Below are positions 47,145-52,822 of a stretch of DNA of 52,822 nt, piece after piece. Within the stretch, counting starts at the first letter, position 1. Each line of letters opens with the position of its first letter. The notes beneath the pieces are model-generated. The model had not been told where the DNA came from. It made no database searches and worked only from the letters and a program-made list of their open reading frames with translations. The stretch lies in contig CAJVXI010000003.1 in assembly GCA_913009635.1 (NCBI GenBank), positions 1-52,822 of the forward strand, given 5' to 3'. Source of the DNA: an uncultured bacterium. Lineage in GTDB: Bacteria > Patescibacteriota > Minisyncoccia > UBA6257 > UBA9933. Position numbers and translations under genes: made by a program.

Positions 47145-47580
47145 AAGAGTGTTCGCGAATTAGCGAATTCGCGCGAATATACGAATTTAATTTAAAATTA
47201 GAATTAAGAACTCGTCGGTATTTGATGCCATCCTTAGTAAAATATATTATAATCGCTAATTTGTAATTGCCCGATTTTAGATAATTCATAACTTGTTTAA
47301 TAAAAGGATATCCTAAATTATACCTTGCTTTTAATTCAACGACAATTTTACCGTTAATAACAAAATCTAATCGATATCGTCCAATTTTATTATTTTCATA
47401 TTTTATATCAATAATTTTTTCGCGTTCGTATTTTAATAGCTCATTGTCTAATTCTTTGCTGAAAGCTTTTTGATAATAATCTTCTTTTAAGCCATAACCC
47501 AGATTATTATATGTTTTAAAAGCCGCGCCAATTATTTTATAACTTTCTTTTGGATAAATAATTTCTTTGTTATTCGCCAT
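47131..47580 (-). CDS. GxxExxY-family protein (copy 1)
   Basis: YPKESYKIIGAAFKTYNNLGYGLKEDYYQKAFSKEL ... YRLDFVINGKIVVELKA. Confidence 0.88.
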   Translation of the reverse strand: MANNKEIIYPKESYKIIGAAFKTYNNLGYGLKEDYYQKAFSKELDNELLKYEREKIIDIKYENNKIGRYRLDFVINGKIVVELKARYNLGYPFIKQVMNYLKSGNYKLAIIIYFTKDGIKYRRVLNSNFKLNSYIRANSLIREHSYGKD

Positions 47581-47610
47581 ATTCGCAAATATTCGCTAAT
47601 TAGTGATTAC
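47150..47610. mobile_element. Inverted-repeat-flanked element carrying GxxExxY copy 1
   Basis: Left ..AATTAGCGAATTCGCGCGAATATACGAAT versus right reverse complement AATTAGCGAATATTTGCGAATATGGCGAAT. Confidence 0.65.
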
Positions 47611-48254
47611 TCTTTTGCTATTTTTAATTCTTTTTTCTCTATCGCGCTTGGATTGTAAAGATTATAAAATAATTCAATCAATTCTTCATTATTAAGAGGC
47701 ACTATTCGGAGACCGATTTGCGTAAGACCATTAACTACTCGGTCTGTTTTGTGATTAAGCTGTTGGATTTTTTGCTCCAAAGTTTGCTCTGTTTGAGACG
47801 ATTGTATTTTTTTGCCAAGTTTAAACATATTTAAAAGTTTTTTACCGCCAACAGGAATTTTAATTGGGTCATAAGGAACTACAACAAAGAAAGTTTTTGC
47901 CATTACCGCGTTTTGCTCCACAAATGAACGTATAAATTCTATGTATTCAGAAATTTGATTTTTTAATAGCCCGTTGTCTTCTTGGCTTTTGCGTTCAGCT
48001 AATTTTTTAAGGTAGCCGTCAATATTAAGTTTCCGCGAATGTATTATAAATTGGACAGAAAAGTCCAGTGTATTTAAAAAATTTTGATAGGTATAAGTAA
48101 TAATATTTTGTTCTTCTTCTGATTTAAGTTCAAAATTAATTCCAGCCACCATTAAAATTCGGCGTAACGAACCGTTTTTTAAAACAATTACGCCGTTAAC
48201 AATGTCTTCTATATCAACAAATTGCTGAGTGGAGCCACTTTGTTTTTGTGCCAT
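47607..48254 (-). CDS. TraC-like/VirB4 N-terminal-domain protein
   Basis: VDIEDIVNGVIVLKNGSLRRILMVAGINFELKSEEEQNIITYTYQNFLNTLDFSVQFIIHSRKLNI, adjacent to VirB4. Confidence 0.75.
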   Translation of the reverse strand: MAQKQSGSTQQFVDIEDIVNGVIVLKNGSLRRILMVAGINFELKSEEEQNIITYTYQNFLNTLDFSVQFIIHSRKLNIDGYLKKLAERKSQEDNGLLKNQISEYIEFIRSFVEQNAVMAKTFFVVVPYDPIKIPVGGKKLLNMFKLGKKIQSSQTEQTLEQKIQQLNHKTDRVVNGLTQIGLRIVPLNNEELIELFYNLYNPSAIEKKELKIAKE

Positions 48255-48263
48255 AGTAATGTA

Positions 48264-48740
48264 ATGCTAATATACTAATTCATACTAATTATACTAATAA
48301 ATACTAATTTATGTAAATTTATTTCTTGTATCCGTATCTATCCGAATTATTCTCATTGGCTTAATGTATTGAGATCTAAAGTTTATTAATAATCCAAGTT
48401 TAATATCTGCAATTTGTAAATAGCGTTGTATCTGGCAATAATCTTCGCGAGTAATAATTCTTTTAGTTTTTATCTCGATAATAATTTTATTGTCTATTAA
48501 AAAATCAACTATATTACCGGTATCGCCAAGAATAAACTCTCTTTTATAAGAAATTTTGATTTCTTTTAATTGTTTTTCTATTTTATCGGCATACTGTTTT
48601 TCGCGTGCATATCTTCCTATTTCATTATGAATATCAAAACAAATACCGGTAATAATATAAGAAAGTTCAGGGTAAATTAATTTATTATTTTTGTTATTCG
48701 TATTCATTAGTATCATTAGCACGCATTCGTATATTGGCAT
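48264..48740. mobile_element. Inverted-repeat-flanked element (family D arms) carrying GxxExxY copy 2
   Basis: 48264-48299 ATGCTAATATACTAATTCATACTAATTATACTAATA versus 48705-48740 reverse complement ATGCCAATATACGAATGCGTGCTAATGATACTAATG, about 29/36. Confidence 0.8.
48309..48707 (-). CDS. GxxExxY-family protein (copy 2)
   Basis: [38 protein letters not shown] ... [32 protein letters not shown]; start at MNTNNK preferred. Confidence 0.88.
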   Translation of the reverse strand: MNTNNKNNKLIYPELSYIITGICFDIHNEIGRYAREKQYADKIEKQLKEIKISYKREFILGDTGNIVDFLIDNKIIIEIKTKRIITREDYCQIQRYLQIADIKLGLLINFRSQYIKPMRIIRIDTDTRNKFT

Positions 48741-48744
48741 TGCG

Positions 48745-49275
48745 CTATCTATAATCAACGCGTTTGGCAATTTCCTTTTCTCCGGTAATTTTTCTAAAAA
48801 GCTGAAATTTTTCTTTGGGCTTTTTCCCCCAAAAAGGTGTTCTTATGGTTTTTTCTCTTTTTGGCACGGGATTTTTGGTGGTCAAAAGATTTTGCCATAG
48901 TTTTTTTATGTTCGGTGTTTCAGAAAAAAATTTTTCCAATTTTTCTCTTTTAGAAATAACAGCTTCTGTTGTTGGAATTTCAATAAATTTTTCTTCTACT
49001 TCTCTTTGCCAAAGATAAAGTCGTGGCCTCCAGATAAAGCCCATAGCCAGCCAGAGGATTTCAGGAAGTGGTTTTCCGTTGTATTTTATAAGAGCTAAAG
49101 CCAGCGCTATTATCGTTAAAAAAACCGAAATTAAAAACCATAACCACATTTGTATGATAAAAAAAAGCATAAAACTAATAAGTCCAGCACCGGCTAAATA
49201 TAAAAATTGCCTTAAGCTTAAAGGTCCAATAATTTTATTTTCAACATCAATAAATTGTGGGACTTGAAATTGCAT
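48745..49275 (-). CDS. PrgI-family protein
   Basis: [31 protein letters not shown] ... [24 protein letters not shown]. Confidence 0.85.
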   Translation of the reverse strand: MQFQVPQFIDVENKIIGPLSLRQFLYLAGAGLISFMLFFIIQMWLWFLISVFLTIIALALALIKYNGKPLPEILWLAMGFIWRPRLYLWQREVEEKFIEIPTTEAVISKREKLEKFFSETPNIKKLWQNLLTTKNPVPKREKTIRTPFWGKKPKEKFQLFRKITGEKEIAKRVDYR

Positions 49276-49490
49276 AAAATTAATTCAAAATGTAAATATC
49301 AAAAATCAAAATGACAAATTAAAATGTCAAAATTATTTCTTGCTTTTTAAAGTTAAAATGCTAGAAGCTAAGATATTTGCTATTTCAATAAGTTCATCTA
49401 ATAACCATTTTAATTCTGATTGCTCTTTTGAATTTTACACTGTCATTTTGCATTTTGATTTTTGATTTTTGATTTTAATTCAAACGTTCT
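49276..49490. repeat. Family C palindrome with internal decayed cargo
   Basis: AAAATGTAAATATCAAAAATCAAAATGACA ... TGTCATTTTGCATTTTGATTTTTGATTTTTGATTTT. Confidence 0.75.
49333..49440 (-). pseudogene. C-terminal remnant of a four-helix-bundle (S23-like) ORF
   Basis: ...QNLKWLLDELIEIANILASSILTLKSKK*, C-terminus only, inside the family C palindrome. Confidence 0.6.
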
Positions 49491-50555
49491 TAAATCAATA
49501 ACATCTTCCTCCTCTGACACGGACTCATGCTGACTGGACACGGACTTATACTGATTTTTTATTGGAAGATTTCCGGGTGGTTTAGATTGAGCACTTTGTT
49601 TAATTTCTGTGGATTGATGATTTTCTTCTTTTTTATCGGCTGGTCTGTATGAGTCTGTGTTAGGTCTGTATGGGTCAATGTTTTTGCCAAATGGTGAAGG
49701 CGTTTGCAGGCCGCCATAATGAACAACTCGTGGTTTGGGAATTTCAATTTTAGCGAGTTTTGGAGCTTCGGTAGGGGCTGTTTTAGGTATTTCTCTTGGA
49801 ATTTCTATTTTAGCTTTTGTTGCGGGTTTTATTCCTTGTTGTTTTTCTTTTTTAAGAAAGCCAAATAACCCGCTTAAAGAGCGTTGTTTAGTGTTGGTTA
49901 GTGGCGTGATTTTTTTCTCTTCGTGGATGATTTTCGGCATTAACACGGACTCATGCGGACTGGACACGGACTTTTGTGGACTTTCAACTTTTTCAATTTT
50001 CAGCGACTCCACTCCCGAAACTGTTTCTTTTGGAGGAATAATTTCTGGTTTATTTTTTTCTTGTTCTTCTTGTGATAAAATTTGTCTGTGTTTGTCAGTG
50101 TTCTGTCCGTGTATGTCCGCGCTTGCTTTCTGTTGTCTTAAGTCAACAATTTCCTTGCTATCCGTAGCTTTGGCGAAGGAGGGTTTTTCATCAATAGGCA
50201 TTTTTGCTGGAACAAATTCTTGTTCTAGTGGAGTATAATTTTTTTCTAAATCGTCTCTAATTGGCGTAAAAATTTTCCTATCAAATTCATCAGCGATATC
50301 ATTTGAGTTCTTATTATCTAAGTGCAGGTTTTCGCTAATTTCTTGGCTCATTTTATCAAGCGGCACAAAACCTAAAAGAACCAATCCGATTAATTGTTCA
50401 ATCATTAAGGTTTTCTCCTTTTTTAAGTAATGAGATTGACAGATTCGGCGAATGGTTTCGGCATTGTTTTCGGAAGTTAAAACATCCTTGATATTTTCAG
50501 GCAGAGAATTAAATCTTTTTTGAAATTGTTGTTCAGTTAGCAACGAGTAGTTCAT
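49443..50555 (-). CDS. Low-complexity protein of secretion cluster with several in-frame repeat-derived segments
   Basis: Segments KPSFAKATDSKE, QKSVSSPHESV, DPYRPNTDSYR, QYKSVSSQHESVS match repeat DNA families. Confidence 0.65.
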   Translation of the reverse strand: MNYSLLTEQQFQKRFNSLPENIKDVLTSENNAETIRRICQSHYLKKEKTLMIEQLIGLVLLGFVPLDKMSQEISENLHLDNKNSNDIADEFDRKIFTPIRDDLEKNYTPLEQEFVPAKMPIDEKPSFAKATDSKEIVDLRQQKASADIHGQNTDKHRQILSQEEQEKNKPEIIPPKETVSGVESLKIEKVESPQKSVSSPHESVLMPKIIHEEKKITPLTNTKQRSLSGLFGFLKKEKQQGIKPATKAKIEIPREIPKTAPTEAPKLAKIEIPKPRVVHYGGLQTPSPFGKNIDPYRPNTDSYRPADKKEENHQSTEIKQSAQSKPPGNLPIKNQYKSVSSQHESVSEEEDVIDLRTFELKSKIKNQNAK

Positions 50556-50575
50556 GGTTTTAGTTTTTTTTAAAT

Positions 50576-50685
50576 TTAAGCATTCTCTTTTTTCTCTTCA
50601 GTTTTCTTTTCTGTTATTGATTCTCCTTCAATAGTCATTTCGCCTTTGTCGGTCATTACTTTAAATTTTTGTTTTTTCTTTTTGA
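50576..50685 (-). CDS. C-terminal fragment of an unknown protein, truncated by the chimeric junction
   Basis: ...KQKFKVMTDKGEMTIEGESITEKKTEEKKENA*. Confidence 0.45.
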
Positions 50686-50687
50686 AT

Positions 50688-51902
50688 AATCCAGATACGG
50701 TTCCCCGTCAACATAGTAAACCGAAACTGGATAGGTGATAGTTTTTCCGGTTTGGTAGGTCATGATGGTAGAAAATGTAACACGACGACTCAGGTGATAA
50801 TTAAGAACCAGATTAGCCACATTTGGGATATCATAATTGGAAGGATAAGTTTTTCCATTGTTAATACTGTTCCAACTTTTTCCTCCATTCACAGTAACCA
50901 GTGAACGTGAATAGGTGTATGTGAGCCATCCTTCCAGTTTGCGGTTTGTCCTTTTAATAAGAATCTCTACTCCATATCCTTTTTCATTACCCTGCAAAAC
51001 AACTGTTTCCACATTTGGACTGTTCAAAAACGATGCGCCGTCTTTGAATTCCGGAGAACCAGACTCCTGTTTGTAATAGACTTCAACGGACACTTCCAAT
51101 CCGCTTTTTGGCATGGTGCGGAATACTCCAAAAGAAATTTGATTACTTCTTGAAGGATGAATATGGTAATCTGCCAATTTCCACTGAACATTGGGGGAAA
51201 TAGCAATTGTATTATTCAGCATAAACAGATTCTGATGCATCTGATTGAAGGCCAGTTTGATGGATCCGTTTTCGTCAGTTTGAAATTTGACTGCTGCACG
51301 GATGTCCGGCTCGGAATACCAATGTATCGGAACATTTTTTCCATAAATAACAGTATCGCTGACATAACGCAAATCAATCGGCATTCCGGGAGTATAATGA
51401 TACACAGTGGATGGCCCCAAAGGAGAGAATATTGTAAACCTAAAACCTGCCATAATACTTAAAATGGGTAACGGATTATAGATATCAGTAGCATACAATG
51501 AAGCTGCTAAGCCTTGTTCTTTACCCAATGCTACAGGGATCAGCAATGACTTGGTTCCGTAAGGAATCACATTTCCCCGGTCAAGTTTGTACATGACTGC
51601 ATCACCGCCAAAGTTAAGTGTATTATAGTTGCTTATCGTTTTGGTGAAATCAGCGCGAACTTCGTATTGTCCCATTTTATAAGCTTGCTGGTAAGCACTG
51701 GAAAGCTGTTCTTTATCAACAGTGCTGAAAGTATATTGTGAGGCAATAAGTGTAAAATCTCCTCTTAAAGAGTTTGTAAAATTATGACTGATGTCCAAAG
51801 AAGCGCCGTTGTTGGAATAATTATAATCATCAATTGTCGAAAGCCTGAAATGATCAAAGCTATGGTAGTAGAAAAATGACATTTGTGTTTTCTTCCCACT
51901 AG
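50688..51902 (-). CDS. TonB-dependent receptor fragment (Bacteroidetes-like), chimeric insert
   Basis: Outer-membrane beta-barrel strands, AGFRFTIFSPLGPSTVYHYTPG, PYLDYS near C-terminus; out of place in a CPR contig. Confidence 0.75.
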
Positions 51903-51904
51903 AG

Positions 51905-52300
51905 TCTCAAATAAGTAAAGAGTTCTTATCAGCTACTAATTCTTTTAGAGACAAAGAATTAAACAAAGATAAGGAAATTACAGGATTTTTCGAGAAGAAT
52001 GGTAGAGTAAGAGCTGTTAAGCTAAGGGGCGAAAGGTCTATGGGCTACCTAGTACCTTTAGAATCAATAGAAGAGTTCACTGGAAGAACAATTGAAGATT
52101 CTGAAGTAGGGAAAGAATTTGATACTATAGGAGATACATTAATGGTTAAGAAATACATTGTACCAGTTAGAAATAATGAGGGTAACAGACAGGGTAAGAT
52201 AGAGAAAAGGATCTCCAGACTTGTAGAAGGACAGTTCAGATTTCATGTTGATACTGAGAACTTTAGAAGAAAGGCAGGAACTTTACTCAAAATTGTAGGC
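51905..52300 (+). CDS. RNA ligase-like fragment (phage/DRB0094-type), chimeric insert
   Basis: QISKEFLSATNSFRDKELNKDKEITGFFEKNGRVRAVKLRGERSMGYLVPLESIEEFTG ... RLVEGQFRFHVDTENFRRKAGTL. Confidence 0.55.
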
Positions 52301-52380
52301 CGCTACTCAGAACTTCGTCTTATTTACTGCCCCTGTGAAAGTTTCATATATCCCCGACGTATTCTATTGCTTGTGATATT

Positions 52381-52713
52381 ATGGACTGGGGTATGAAGAA
52401 CCGACTGTCAAGGATTATTAAACCGAAAGATAATAGGACTGTCATGCTGGCCGTTGACCACGGCTATTTCATGGGCCCGACAACTGGCCTGGAGAAGCTG
52501 GATGAGATGGTGAACCCCCTATTGCCCTTTGCTGACACATTGATGCTGACCAGAGGTGCGCTTCGGAATTACATCGCCCCGGAGATTGATGTTCCCATTG
52601 TGCTCAGGGTATCTGGCGGTACCAGTATTCTTAATGACAATCTATTGCATGAGGGCATTATCACATCAATGGAGGAGGCAGTGCGTCTGAACGTTGCTGG
52701 CGTCGCATTCTCA
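52381..52713 (+). CDS. LsrF/class I aldolase-like fragment, chimeric insert
   Basis: MDWGMKNRLSRIIKPKDNRTVMLAVDHGYFMGPTTGLEKLDEMVNPLLPFADTLMLTRGALR. Confidence 0.8.
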
Positions 52714-52792
52714 AGATCGGAAGAGCACACGTCTGAACTCCAGTCACATTCCTTTATCTCGTATGCCGTCTTCTGCTTGAAAAAAAAAAAAA
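52714..52792. other. Illumina adapter read-through plus poly-A
   Basis: AGATCGGAAGAGCACACGTCTGAACTCCAGTCAC + index attccttt + ATCTCGTATGCCGTCTTCTGCTTG + A-run; the index is the reverse complement of the left-end index. Confidence 0.98.
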
Positions 52793-52822
52793 TACTAATA
52801 TAGATATAGCATAAATCAAGTT

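Noticed and set aside
45399-48254. TraC-like gene and virB4 as one virB4 gene split by the GxxExxY cassette
   Set aside because: Both flanking ORFs have their own plausible starts and stops, and the halves may normally be separate; not claimable without homologues.
16628-48740. RtcB religating transcripts after RNase III excision of the inverted-repeat cargo elements
   Set aside because: RNase III leaves 5'-phosphate/3'-OH ends, whereas RtcB joins 3'-phosphate or cyclic phosphate to 5'-OH; no evidence of excision in the sequence.
50688-52713. TonB receptor, RNA ligase and aldolase as horizontally acquired cargo
   Set aside because: Fragments are truncated, unrelated, and end in sequencing adapter; assembly or ligation chimera is simpler.
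1-52822. tRNA or rRNA genes
   Set aside because: No convincing cloverleaf or rRNA signature was recognised by eye; a tRNAscan/cmscan run is needed to exclude them.

Overview
The 52.8 kb contig is AT-rich and looks like Candidate Phyla Radiation (Patescibacteria/Parcubacteria-like) DNA, with Illumina adapter sequence at both ends and a chimeric right end. The backbone (~9.6-50.68 kb) is a compact small-genome chromosome segment. It carries the rpmH-rnpA-yidC-jag / dnaA-dnaN origin region, ruvA/ruvB/ruvC/yebC, rpsT, pyrG, holA, tsaE, a 5'-3' exonuclease, rtcB plus archease, a Mur ligase, an M23 peptidase, a PBP1A-like protein, a histidine kinase, PilB/GspE, and a VirB4/PrgI/VirB2-type secretion cluster. 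The left end (156-9563) is a tightly packed + strand operon: a truncated Eco57I/TaqI-type methylase, a candidate PD-(D/E)xK protein, a large helical protein, a 37-aa acidic ORF and four unrecognised proteins. It is a candidate uncharacterised defence island. The most interesting signal is a set of palindromic repeat families with two behaviours. (1) They occur as empty inverted repeats or as the same kind of inverted repeat wrapped around a small cargo ORF (four-helix S23-like, GxxExxY twice, GIY-YIG), inserted between genes of operons. (2) They occur in frame inside conserved proteins, for example the identical peptide DPYRPNTDSYR in YebC and in an unrelated secretion-cluster protein, resembling Rickettsia palindromic elements. 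Other notable items are a candidate 6S-like RNA, paired palindromic operators on both sides of a TrpR/YerC-like regulator, a hairpin-dense intergenic region, and unlisted short genes (rpmH, two zinc ribbons). Family calls come from reading the translations; no database search was run.
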